From NCBI GenBank assembly GCA_021464415.1, contig CM038467.1, positions 12,417,411-12,481,410 on the forward strand: a stretch of 64,000 nt of DNA, written 5' to 3'. Of the stretch, positions 12,901 to 22,368 are shown piece by piece. Both the position numbers and the translations under genes were made by a program. This DNA is from Lonicera japonica. Its lineage: Eukaryota > Streptophyta > Magnoliopsida > Dipsacales > Caprifoliaceae. A model generated the notes under the pieces. That model saw only the letters and a list, made by a program, of their open reading frames with translations, searched no databases and was not told the DNA's origin. The first letter of the stretch is position 1; every line of letters starts with the position of its first letter.

Positions 12901-15754
12901 AATAAATATATATATATATATAAAGTACACATATATATATGTATGTATCACGACAGCAGCAATAACAAGTTCAAGTTAAAACTAATCTCTCGTGTTCTAA
13001 TGGTCAAAGCCTAAAAGGTTGTGTTTAACTTCTCAAATTCTAATGGTCAATGCTGATAAAATGAGGATTAATGTCAAGAGCAAGAGGTGGCAAAATGAGC
13101 AGATTGACGGATTCAGGTTGGGTTTTAACGAGTTAAATCTAACCCAACCCATTCTCTCTGTTTTTCTAATGCTCCCTCTCTTTTTATAAATATATGTTTG
13201 TGTGTAAATTCACAATAAAATATACGAATTTAATGTTAAAAATTTATGAATGGGCTTACACATTAATCAATTATATTTATGAGTTATCTAGTGCATCTAA
13301 TAGATATGAGTTTTCTAATGTATAAAGACCCAACATTAATCATATTAGGATTAATAGGATTTTATTTGAACTAGTATATAAAGACTCCTAGAATTGTAGT
13401 TCCTAAGTCGAATCATTATACACTCTACTAGTCATACTAGAATTGATGGGCTTATACATTAATCAATTATATTTATGGGCTATCTAGTGCATCTAATAGG
13501 TATGGATTTTGCAACGTGTAGTGACTATTAGGAATTTAGGGTTGATGAGGTTCCATTTAAGCTAATATATAAAGACCCTTTAGGGTTCTAGTCCCAAGTC
13601 GAATCATTATACGCTATTCTCCTCTTCTTCATCGTAGAGGAAACTCATTGAGCACTCCAGAATTTAGACTTTGGAAGGCCACAAACCTAGTCAAGCTTAT
13701 GCACTATATAGTGTCATGAATTCAGGCTCACTTCTTAAAGATCAATCTTTTAAGAACTAGACATGATTATAATTATGAAGGCTTATATAATTTAAAGTTA
13801 AAATTCCTAAATTTAATACACACAGATACACAAGACGCACAGAGCACACCCAAATAACAAGGTCGGAAGTTGCCCCCCCCCCCAAGCATCCCTTGAAGCT
13901 TTAGGTAAAACAAACAAAACCAATACACATAAGCACACCATTAGGAAAGAAAGACAACAAAAATGAAAAAATCAAATAGCCCCGAATGTTACAAAAGAAT
14001 AATGCCAAAAGAAAATCATCAAAGTTAATATATATTCTAATCAACATAACAGATTAACAGACATACATATATATAGAAAGAGAGAGATTACCGGAACTCT
14101 GGCAGTGTAGTTGATGGGCAACGGACTCTGGTGGTGGCAAAGTAAGCTTGTGGGCAGCAAACTTTGAAGGTGATCGGAGTTTTGGCAGTGTTTTTCGGAG
14201 CACCGGCAAAGGTGATCGAGTTCCAACAGTAATTGCCAGGAAGCGGTGGAACTCCAGTAGTGATAAGGGAAATGTATAAAGTTGTTTTGTGGGAAGATAT
14301 TTGTTTTGGGTTATTGGGCAACCCAATCAAATCCAAATCAACCCGATAAGAATGGGGTCTAATTGGACTAGCCTAATAACAATCTAATAAGTTAATGGGT
14401 AGGATTGAGTTTTTAATAAACCGATTGAGTTGACTAATAATAACCAGCCCATTTTGCCACCCCAGGGCTGAACATACCCTTGCTATAACTTTCTGGATAC
14501 AAATGTGAGCAGAGAAAATTTGATGAGTTTTAATTTTGTATGAACTGACCATTACCTTGTTAATCTTCCATTGTTAAATATAGCATGGAAAGGATACTTG
14601 AACGATACGAGAGATACTCATATGCAGAAAGGCAGCTTGTTCCAACTGATCTCGAATCTCAGGTATTTCATTCGGTGTTTTTAGTAAAATTGAACTTTGT
14701 ATGTCCAAGTGATTTTAACTTGAAATATTTAGTCCTAATACCGTATTTTTTTTTTTTCGATAGGGAAGCTGGACTTTGGAGCATGCAAAGCTCAAGGCTA
14801 GGATAGAGGTTTTGCAAAAAAACCAGAAGTAATGATAAACTTGTCATTTTTTGTTAAATCTCCTCCTATTAATAATTGGTTATGGAGTCTTGAGCAATGC
14901 AATAGGACAACTGCTAAACACTTCTTGATTTTGTTGCAGGCATGTAATGGGAGAGGACCTAGATTCCTTGAGTCTCAAAGAGCTTCAGAATTTGGAGCAC
15001 CAGCTTGATTCTGCTCTCAAGCACATCAGATCAAGAAAGGTGAAACCAAGTGACCTACTCTTAATATCTTCAACGTACTGTAATTTGCTTCTTTTATAAT
15101 ATTGATAATTTCTGTTTATTGATATACAACCCTTAATTACAGAACCAACTGATGTACGAATCCATTTCTGAGCTCCAGAAAAAGGTAATATCATCTAAAT
15201 CTAACTTGACTTGGTATTTTGCAAGGACTTAATTAAAAGACCACTCATGCAATTTGTGGACGTTAGGCCATTGAATATTTCGGCTATAAGGTCTCTTTAA
15301 CCCTTTTTTGCAACAGGACAAGGCACTGCAGGAGGAAAATAACTTGCTTTCAAAGAAGGTGATATCTTCATTATTTTCTCAATTATGTTTCATATGTTCA
15401 GTAATATATATCTTCTTAATGACATACGCAAACCTAATGTTTAAGAGCCACCATTATTAGGTCAAGAATAAAGAAAAGGAGCTGGCGCAAAATGCTGAGT
15501 TTGAGCAACAAAACCAGGAGAACTTCTCATCATTTGTTGAAGCACAGCCGCCAGTGCATACTTTGAATAATGGGTTAGTCCCCATCTCTCTAGATATATA
15601 TATATATATATATATATATCCTCAATAACGAATATATTTGTGATGCAGAGACACAAATCAAGCAGGAGGGGAAGGTGAGGTTGAAGAAACTCTGCATCAA
15701 CATCAAACTAGTACAACAATCATGCCCCCTTGGATGCTTAGCCACATAAAATGA
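3981..15754 (+). CDS. FUL: FRUITFULL-like MADS-box transcription factor (AP1/FUL clade)
   Basis: Eight exons: 3981-4165, 14584-14662, 14764-14828, 14940-15039, 15143-15184, 15317-15358, 15461-15573 and 15649-15754. All introns are GT-AG, and the 732 nt encode 243 aa. The first six exon sizes (185, 79, 65, 100, 42, 42 bp) are those I know for AP1/FUL genes. Residues 1-60 are the MADS DNA-binding/dimerisation domain ([20 protein letters not shown] at the start). Exon 2 is the I region, exons 3-6 the coiled-coil K domain, exons 7-8 the C domain. The C terminus carries PPWML, the FUL motif, and lacks the CaaX farnesylation box of euAP1 proteins; hence FUL rather than AP1. Family role: nuclear regulator of inflorescence meristem identity and fruit development, acting as dimers and tetramers on CArG boxes. 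Residue 55 is Cys where Phe is usual. Intron 1 (10,418 bp) is filled with transposons. FUL assignment is strong; the paralogue is unknown. Confidence 0.94.
4166..5780 (+). other. FUL-like intron 1, 5' portion
   Basis: The donor follows TCCTG (GTACGA). The first 400 bases are T-rich plant intron sequence. A (TA)n microsatellite lies at about 5586-5612. No coding sequence or recognisable transposon end was found before the gypsy LTR remnant. First introns of AP1/FUL genes often carry regulatory sequence, but I cannot point to a specific site. Confidence 0.5.
5790..5987 (+). repeat. 5' LTR remnant of the intronic gypsy element
   Basis: About 150 bases here align by eye with the right half of the 3' LTR: shared words include GGTCATTCC, TATGTACT, TCCAATTAT and GAGAGTTTTCTTCCC in the same order. 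It ends TCACGTCA immediately before a primer-binding site. Its left boundary is diverged or truncated; similarity fades before about 5840. Confidence 0.65.
5988..9727 (+). mobile_element. Decayed Ty3/gypsy retrotransposon internal region in FUL intron 1
   Basis: The primer-binding site TGGTATCAGAG (5990-6000) matches the initiator-tRNA-Met type. A gag reading frame at 6009-6500 contains the gypsy gag signature [15 protein letters not shown]. Further on, stop- and frameshift-broken remnants follow in pol order: reverse transcriptase around 8050-8450 and an integrase region around 9130-9540 with [14 protein letters not shown] and [11 protein letters not shown] purine-rich tract near 9711-9722 precedes the 3' LTR. 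Orientation is the same as the host gene. Every pol domain is interrupted, so the copy is dead. The gag-pol order with integrase last is the Ty3/gypsy arrangement. Confidence 0.85.
9728..10072 (+). repeat. 3' LTR of the intronic gypsy element
   Basis: Starts TGTGGGACAAAC after the polypurine tract and ends near CGCTATGTTA, matching the end of the 5' LTR (CGTCACGTCA) by eye. It is about 345 bp long. The two LTRs differ visibly by many substitutions, so the insertion is old. Confidence 0.65.
10073..10650 (-). mobile_element. LINE reverse-transcriptase C-terminal fragment
   Basis: Read on the minus strand, the segment encodes, with stops, a zf-RVT-like region: a [17 protein letters not shown] stretch followed by [20 protein letters not shown], the usual 'capped by cysteine/histidine, then FxxCPF..IW' pattern of plant non-LTR retrotransposons. 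Only this C-terminal part is present. It abuts the gypsy 3' LTR, which suggests one inserted into or beside the other. Confidence 0.65.
10651..12300 (-). mobile_element. Ty1/copia retrotransposon fragment, antisense in FUL intron 1
   Basis: On the minus strand, from high to low coordinate, I read a copia gag start (12008-12295, with [17 protein letters not shown] and [15 protein letters not shown]), further gag around 11990-11700, a CCHC knuckle-like [13 protein letters not shown] around 11500, the gag-pre-integrase segment ([20 protein letters not shown]) around 11330-11450, and the integrase C-terminal [20 protein letters not shown] around 11010-11080, followed by the linker with [13 protein letters not shown]. 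Reverse transcriptase and RNase H are absent, and the core of the integrase is missing. Frameshifts and stops show it is dead. Confidence 0.8.
12301..13080. other. FUL-like intron 1, unassigned AT-rich stretch
   Basis: It adjoins the copia gag start and might include a decayed LTR and leader, but no matching second LTR was found. A short (TA)n lies near 12905-12922. No gene is visible. Confidence 0.35.
13081..14465. mobile_element. hAT-like non-autonomous element in FUL intron 1
   Basis: The left end reads GAGGTGGCAAAATGAGC and the right end reads GCCCATTTTGCCACCCC, an inverted repeat of about 17 bp of the GGGGTGGCAAAATGGGC type common in plant hAT elements. Subterminal AACCCAACCC / CAACCCGAT words are repeated in both orientations. 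No 8-bp duplication could be confirmed at the flanks. Inside are a diverged tandem duplication (13250-13620), a poly-C run near 13875-13885 and a GC-richer stretch (14090-14270) with short antisense reading frames I do not recognise, which could be a captured gene fragment. Confidence 0.6.
13250..13620. repeat. Two-copy diverged tandem repeat, about 185-bp unit
   Basis: The first copy (about 13250-13435) and second copy (about 13445-13620) share CATTAATCAATTATATTTAT, ATCTAGTGCATCTAATAG and AAGTCGAATCATTATAC in the same order. Divergence is visible but modest. Confidence 0.7.
15593..15619. repeat. (TA)n microsatellite in FUL intron 7
   Basis: An uninterrupted TA run lies within the 75-bp last intron, between donor GTTAGT and the acceptor TGATGCAG. 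Length polymorphism here would directly change the size of a very short intron. Confidence 0.9.
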
Positions 15755-16844
15755 ATTCACGAGGATTCCATTACTTTTGTTTTGATCCAATTTCTTGATT
15801 AGTAAAATAAGTATTTTGTATATATTGGGGAGCATATACAATCACTATGTATCTGATCTTGTGGTGTTGAAATGTCTGGTATGGAACTATCCTAAATGGA
15901 TTTTCAGAAAGTTTCCAGTTCAAATTGGAATACCAGGCAACTGTTACTATGTAAACCTTCTTCTTCTTCTTCTTCTTCTTCTTCTTCTTCTTCTTTTTTT
16001 TCATTATATTTTTTTTATGTAATAGCCTAATAGGTCCATCATCAACTTAACTGAATGGGAATTGGAATACCAGGCAGCTGTTTTGTATGGATCACTTAGA
16101 GGATGGAGCTATCTTTTGTGCCCACTTCCTATTCATTTTTTCTTTTCTTTTTTCCGGAAATATCTTAAATTTCTTTCTTTTATTGTTATTTGCTCTCCCC
16201 AACATAGGTGTATTTTGTATGAGCGGATAAACAAATGTCCGAATTTATATCACTTTGACTGAAGGAGAACATGAGATGAGCAACCATCCAGCTTTCTAGT
16301 TGTTGAAGTTCACCGTCTCTTGATTCATATAATGGTCCCAACTTATTAAGGTCTCAATTGTCTAAATTCTAACAATTTACAAGAATAGTATGTAAAACTT
16401 CCCTCTAATTTTTATTTTTGTTTTTTTTGTTTAAATAGAAAGTGTCAACATATATGTGCCACAATTACAAATATTAATTAGTGCTCTTAAAACACATAAA
16501 TAATTCATTCTCAAGGAAACCTTGATTTCAGCTTCAACGACAGTCAATAATGTGCATAGTTGGCCGAAGGCATATTGAAAAAACAGCTAGACCTACCATT
16601 GAAAACAAAAGAAACAAACAAAAACAGAAGTAGTGATTGGAGAAATTGTTAGCACGACCTTCTTGTGAGCCAGCCTTTAAAGTCAAGGAGAGACAACTTA
16701 CCATACGCACCACCAGTACCACTATCACTCAATCTATCAAATACTAAAACTTACACCAGTCCCTATCTTTCTCTCACACACAAACACATACATACACACA
16801 CATAATAGCAAACAGCAGATCCAGAAATACATCATAACCAAAAG
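15755..16844. other. FUL 3' region and spacer to the USP-like gene
   Basis: Contains the probable FUL 3' UTR and a (CTT)n run at about 15959-15994 followed by a T-rich stretch. Two segments beginning GGAATACCAGGCA (about 15928 and 16064) look like a short local duplication. The last 100 bases before the next gene are rich in CACA dinucleotides. No other gene seen. Confidence 0.5.
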
Positions 16845-18407
16845 ATGACGATTCGATTAGCCAGGTTCTGCATGTTTTCGCGTAATACTAAACAGTACAA
16901 GAAAATCAATGCAACTTCCAATTTTGAAAGCGAAGACAAATTAACAAGCAGCAGCACTAGTACTAGTACTAATGGTGAAAGAGGGAATAACGGAATAAGG
17001 GTAATGGTGGTTGTTGATTTGAGGGTTGAATCTGCAGCTGCTCTCCAATGGGCTCTCTCTCATACCCTTCATGCCCATCTTCATTCCATTATTCTTCTCC
17101 TCGTTATAAATAATTTCTCCAGACAAGGTGCATAAATCATGCACGCCTGCCTTCCTTTCTTTCCTTTTTTTTTTCCCCTTCGTAAGAGTTAAGCAATTGA
17201 TAATAATACATAAGATATATTATTATAAATAATTAACCGGCAGCTTTAGCTTATGTTTGCAGGTGGGAATTATGATAGAGAGTTTGCTCAAAAGGCTTAT
17301 CAACTACTTTGCCTCATGAAGAATATGTGTCAAACCAAAAGGCCTGGGGTGAGAAGCCTGGTTTACTCTCCTAATTGAATAAAAACCTTAAATAGTTACT
17401 TGAACTTGTAAGAAGTTACGTTTATTTTGTTATTGGACCACTTTTGTTCATTAATTTTTTTTGCAAAATTATTGCATCCTTTCTTTAAGTATAAAATTGA
17501 AGTATGACAATTTTTGTAACTGCTCATCTACTTTTTTACTTGCATAGGACCGATTTCCAGAGCAGATATAGCCATTGTTAAAAGAATGTATAACTGTAAG
17601 CACATGGTACCAATGCTTGACCAAAAGTCGAACAAGAAAACAAACAAACAAATATTTCTTCTCCTCTATTCTTGCTTCTTACGATGATGTTTTGTACAAC
17701 AGTTATATCATAAGAATAAAATAGACACTTAATTTGAAACATCTAAAAAGAAAAATCAAACTTTTTTTTCTTAAACTATGTTTTCCAATAATAATTGTAA
17801 AAATAATAAACTAACTATGAATAGTTTGGTGGGCACGTAGGAGCAAGTCAACGGAAAGATGTGATTGCAAATGCAAAGAAAGTTTATGAGTCGTGACCGA
17901 CACTGGATTCATGGAATTTCCAATCTTCCAAATAACACAGTTTATGAATATGAACGCACTTCTGTCTTTTCACAGAAACACAGACCGTATTTTCAAAGGA
18001 ACTTCACCAGACTAAAGGGGTGGTTTCTTTGCAATTCCAAATTTTCATACACATACAAATTGTAACTAAAGCGTGTGTTTTGGTTTTTGCATATAAATTA
18101 GGTGCGAGTGGAAATATCAGTGAAAGAAGGGAAGGAAAAGGGTCCAACAATAGTTGAAGAAGCAAAAAAACAAAGGGCGACACTGTTGGTGCTGGGCAGC
18201 CCAAGAAAGCAATCAATAGTGCTTCTTCGATTATGGAAGAAGTGGGCACAAAAAAGAAGCCACGAGAGGGCTATGGAGAACTACCACTATTACTGCATTC
18301 ACAATGCTAATTGCATGACAATTGCAGTGAGAAGAAAAAGCAGCAAATATGGAGGAGGGTATTTGATCACCACTAAGCGTCATCAAGATTTCTGGCTTTT
18401 GGCTTAA
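16845..18407 (+). CDS. Universal stress protein (USP-A) domain protein
   Basis: Three exons (16845-17127, 17263-17348, 18102-18407) with GT-AG introns give 224 aa. After a Ser/Thr-rich low-complexity stretch (about residues 33-45), the first USP strand and helix appear as VMVVVDLRVESAAALQWAL (about 53-71). Later come TIVEEAKKQRATLLVLGS and a basic segment LRLWKKW, and the protein ends GGYLITTKRHQDFWLLA, an ending I recall from plant USP-like proteins of the Arabidopsis At1g44760/At1g69080 type. The usual ATP-binding G-2X-G-9X-G(S/T) signature is not present after LVLGS, so ATP binding is doubtful. Proteins of this fold act as small alpha/beta sandwiches in stress responses; the biochemical role of this subgroup is unknown to me. 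It converges with the ER-ANT1-like gene. The three-exon structure is well supported by phase; the start is the first ATG of the open frame. Confidence 0.82.
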
Positions 18408-19067
18408 CCATATGTTTGATGAGTCTCTGTTTGCCTCTTGTCACCTTATGAATCACAATAAAAGAAAAGCACGACTAATATATAGATGTGTGCGTGTCTG
18501 TATTCATATATATAACATATCCTTGTGACACATCAATCAGTAAGCCAAGCATCACCGTTCCACATCAACCCAGAAAATCGGACCAACACCGTTCCAAATA
18601 AACTAAATATAATTGATCAACTGTAAAATTATTATACACTATAATTTGTGTACGCATGTTTTGGGCTGGGGGGAGGGAGTTGGATGAACGACTTTAACAG
18701 GACAGTCCTATCATGTCTTGTTTTAAGCAGAATATGAACAAGTGCATACCTTTTCACAGACATTTGGCTGCACGGATATGGTGCAAATCTTATCAGTATC
18801 AATTCATCATTCCCAGAACTTCTGTTAGAATTTGCTGAGGAAGCTGTAAAAAGTAACGAAGCTATACACCCACCTACAACACTCCAGTAATAGTTAAGAT
18901 ATGTTAGAGACTTAGAGGGCACCACATATGTTCTATCTACATTCTGCTCCACACCCATTGTGCAAGCAACATGCGCTCCACTGAGCCCAACAAAGGAAGC
19001 CTTGTCCTCCATGTGGGCCCCACACAATATCCATGTGATGCCCCCTAGCACCCAGCTCTGAAGGAGT
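18408..19067. other. Convergent 3' spacer between USP-like and ER-ANT1-like genes
   Basis: Holds the 3' UTRs of both genes. An antisense open frame at 18632-19051 starts just after the ER-ANT1 stop and has no family signature; I take it as 3' UTR sequence. Confidence 0.5.
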
Positions 19068-21420
19068 TTACTTCAAGGCCGTCTGAGGCTCAAAACTATG
19101 ACTACGTCTATATGCAATTCGGCAAAGCTGATCATAACCAGCAAGTACTCCAGCTCCTGCTACACCAAGAAGCATATTTGCTGTAACGCCTCGATAGAGT
19201 GCACCAAAACCCTCAAGGCGAATAATTTCACAGAATGCGTGCATGGTATTCTGGTATTTCAACGGTTGACCAGAGGTTAACATCATTCTACGTCGCAACG
19301 TGTCGAAGGGATAGGCACAGACCCCAGAAACTGTTGTCACGCTCCAACCCAACAAGAAACTAGCAATGAAATTCCCCTGAAAATTTGAATATATAGATCA
19401 AAAGGTAAGATTAAAGTATTCCTGCAGTTTGAATTGTAAGATTGAAATGAGGTGCTTGGTGGAATTTTTTTCTCTTACCTGAAAAGGTCCAACCAACACA
19501 ATAGGTTTCAGGGTGTCATATATCCCAAAATACATGCCTCTGTAAAGAGTAATTCCCATGATTGAAACCCCAAATCCACGATAAAGACCTTTAATGCCAT
19601 CAGTTGAATATGTTGAACGGTAAACATCTAATAGCCCTCTATATTGATGTTTGCCGTTAACCGTGCACTCCTTTGCATCAGTTCCTAGTCGGGTCCGTGC
19701 ATAATCCAGGTGATAGAGGAACAATGAGGTGGTTGCTCCAGCAGCACTCCCAGAAGCAACATTTCCAGCAAACCATTTCACATACCCGTCTTTCTCTTTT
19801 GACCGTCCAAATAGATTCTTGAAGTAACCTTTAAAAGCGAAGTTGAAAGCCTGTACAAAATCCAGAAATATTTCTTCAGAGATAACATTCAGCATCAATT
19901 TTAAAGATCAAACACTTTGAGAAAATGAATATATAATTTTAACTACAAAATTTCCGCTATAAACGCGAGATAAGTGTTTAGTAGACAGTGTGGAATCATT
20001 CAACTGTCTATCCCAAATTAGGGGTGTTCAAAATCCAATCCAAACCGAGGAACTGATCCAATCCAATCCAATCCATTTTTTCTGGATTTTATGGATGATT
20101 GGATTGGATCGGATGCAAAATTTGAAAACCGAAAAAATTGGATCGGTTTCGGTTTTATGTACTCTAGAAACCGATCCAATCCAATCCATTATTACAGTTG
20201 TCACTTTGTAATATTCATAAGATAAGGGGTCACTTTGTAATATTTATAAGATAAGGGTTTTCAATTAAAAAATTATTATTAAATTTTTGTATCATTTTAT
20301 ATTTCATATCACGTACATAATGATTTATAGTTGGTTTAATTATGTATTTTTAGTTAGGCAGTAGACTTTTTAACTTAGCTATTTGGTTAGCTCTTTGGTT
20401 GAACACTTGAACTTGATTTGTAATGAATTATATTAACTTGTTTTACATTAGAATTGAAAATTTCAAGAATATAATATATCTTATTTTAAACTTCTAATCG
20501 GATCGGATGGAAACCGATCCAATCCAACATTTAATTGGATTGGATTGGATTGGATTTCTAAAGTACGTTGGATTGGATTGGATGCTAAAACCTAAAACCG
20601 ACATCGGATCGGATCGGATGCGGATGGTTTAAAATGACCGGATCGGATCGGATGGACACCCCTATCCCAAATATATCATAGTATAGGTTCTATGATTTAC
20701 ATTGTGTGATGCCATTGGAGTCTTGTGTGCATCAAGAATTTCTAGGGGACATGTTCCGCACAAAAACAAAAAAAAAAACCAAAACCATCGTACAACAAAT
20801 CCTAGGATGCCCAGGTAAAAATAGGGAAAAAATAGAAAATTTATGAAAACATTACAGCAAATAAACATCAAAATTCAGACTCTTTCTATATCCCCAAAAA
20901 TTGAGATGGAATATGTAACTCATGGAGTACGACTTCATTATTGCCAAGAAGAACTTCTTATGTATTCTAAGAAGGATCGTATTACCTACCAAACAAACAT
21001 TCTAAAAAAGGCATCAGCAAACTGGAATTCCATATAGAAATAGCAAGGCCCAAATTCAATATCTATAGAAGTAAAGGAACGATTAACTCTTAAACAAAAA
21101 AAACGAAACAATGTACTAAAAAATAATAAAACCCAAATCGTTCCAAGGGCGAGAAACCTTACCTGGGTTGGAAAATATCGAATGACATTGGCTTGGTTGC
21201 CTCTCCAAAGGGACAATACACCTTCCTCTCTCAAGACCCTTGTAAAGCAATCCCCAACACCTACATAAGGTCTCTTGAGCTGTCCTCTCTTTAACAACTC
21301 CCCTTGATTCTGCAACAAAAGCTTCACTCTCTCAATAGGCGCCGCCGCACTCTTTGCTACAACAGCCGCGGCCCCTCCCATCATAAAATCAACGGAAAAT
21401 CTCTCCGATTGCGACCCCAT
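19068..21420 (-). CDS. ER-ANT1: ER-type adenine nucleotide (ADP/ATP) transporter
   Basis: Three exons on the minus strand: 21163-21420, 19479-19850 and 19068-19376, all phase 0, encode 312 aa. This is a mitochondrial carrier family protein with three repeats, whose PxE/D-x-[RK] motifs are PIERVK (28-33), [10 protein letters not shown] (about 131-140) and [12 protein letters not shown] (232-243). RRRMML is a variant of the ADP/ATP carrier signature RRRMMM, and the second repeat has His in place of the usual Pro. Both features, the missing mitochondrial N-terminal extension and the N-terminal [14 protein letters not shown] start match my memory of Arabidopsis ER-ANT1 (At5g17400). That protein exchanges ATP for ADP across the ER membrane and is linked to photorespiration. 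An intron in the 5' leader and a MITE in intron 1 are described separately. Mitochondrial AAC is the alternative but fits less well. Confidence 0.92.
20019..20664. mobile_element. hAT MITE in ER-ANT1 intron 1
   Basis: The 646-bp insert is flanked by a perfect 8-bp duplication TCCCAAAT (20011-20018 and 20665-20672). Ends are TAGGGGTGTTC and GGACACCCCTA, an inverted repeat typical of hAT elements. Subterminal tracts consist of short repeats of ATCCAATCC on the left and GGATTGGATTGG / GATCGGATCG on the right, so the two ends can pair over more than 100 bases. No transposase frame. Confidence 0.9.
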
Positions 21421-21457
21421 CCCCCAACCCCTCTCTCTCTCTCTCTCTCTCTCTAGT

Positions 21458-21972
21458 CTGCAAAAGTAATTATAACTCCATCAACAAATGCTTCAAGGAA
21501 GAGTAGTGCTAAACATACTAATGATCAAATTTTTTATACAAATAGTTGTACCGCCAATCAGATAAAAAGAAAGGCAGACAATATATTCACTAGTTCATTA
21601 GAGTGGTGCCACTAAAAGCATACTTTTTTGGATTAAATAGAAATTTAAATTCGTTTTCAGAATGGTAATGAAGTTTAGTATGTATAGTGTAACCCTTTTC
21701 TTCTTTTAACATGAGGATCTCCATTCTCCACCCTCGAAAACATATAGAGAAGTAAAAATCTATGAACTGTTACATACACAAAACATATATAAGTAAACGT
21801 GTATTAACAAACACAAAGAAAACTGGTTGTAATTGGACTCAATTCGAAGTAAAAATCGAACGCTTTGAATGTTTTATGAATCTCGTACGGGGGCAATAGG
21901 TTCTTCAATTGAGGTACAAATACAATATGAATCTAAAGAAACACACACACACACACACAGAGGGGGGGTTAC
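21458..21972 (-). other. 5' UTR intron of the ER-ANT1-like gene
   Basis: On the minus strand, CATCAG|GTAACC gives a donor (exon edge at 21973) and TTTTGCAG|ACTAGAGAG gives an acceptor (exon edge at 21457), leaving a 515-bp intron in the leader 37 bases upstream of the ATG. A (GA)n/(CT)n run at about 21431-21454 lies in the leader between acceptor and start codon. Inferred from splice consensus only. Confidence 0.6.
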
Positions 21973-22178
21973 CTGATGGGCGGAGAATAGATATAACGTC
22001 GGAGCGGCGAAACTGATGATATCAGCTCCGGGCTCCGGCGGAACTAGGCGGAGGAGAGGCAACCACCGATGTTCCTTATTTATTATTAATTGAAATAATA
22101 ATAAATAAATCTGTTTTTTTTTTTTTTTCGGTTTCGAGAAGATAAAAAAAAAAAAAAAGTGTGTGTGTGGGTGGGGGT

Positions 22179-22216
<38 letters not shown>

Positions 22217-22330
22217 GTAATAGGGATAGGGATGGAGGGTTGGTGATGGTGCTGAGTGAGTCTACCCGGGCTCTCGCCCTGACGTCCAACCACTTCCGAT
22301 AATTCTTCGAGCCAACCATTAATTCCAAAT
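21973..22330 (-). promoter_or_regulatory. First 5' UTR exon and proximal promoter of ER-ANT1-like gene
   Basis: A GC-rich segment (21973-22070) fits the first non-coding exon. Upstream of it (higher coordinates) come a poly-A/poly-T stretch, a (GT)n run and a 37-base homopolymer of G at 22179-22215 (C on the gene's strand), and then another GC-rich part. The transcription start is not determined. Confidence 0.45.
22179..22215. repeat. Poly-G homopolymer, 37 bases
   Basis: An uninterrupted run of G on the + strand beside a (GT)n/(GGGTG) tract. It is either a real microsatellite capable of G-quadruplex formation, or partly an assembly or consensus artefact. Confidence 0.85.
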
Positions 22331-22368
22331 AAATACCATCTATAAAAAATTTACTTCACAAAATTTAA

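Noticed and set aside
18632..19051. 139-aa antisense frame downstream of ER-ANT1
   Set aside because: It begins just after the ER-ANT1 stop on the same strand and matches nothing I know; most simply 3' UTR.
22086..22328. Proline-rich antisense frames near ER-ANT1
   Set aside because: The proline run is the translation of the poly-G tract, not a protein feature.
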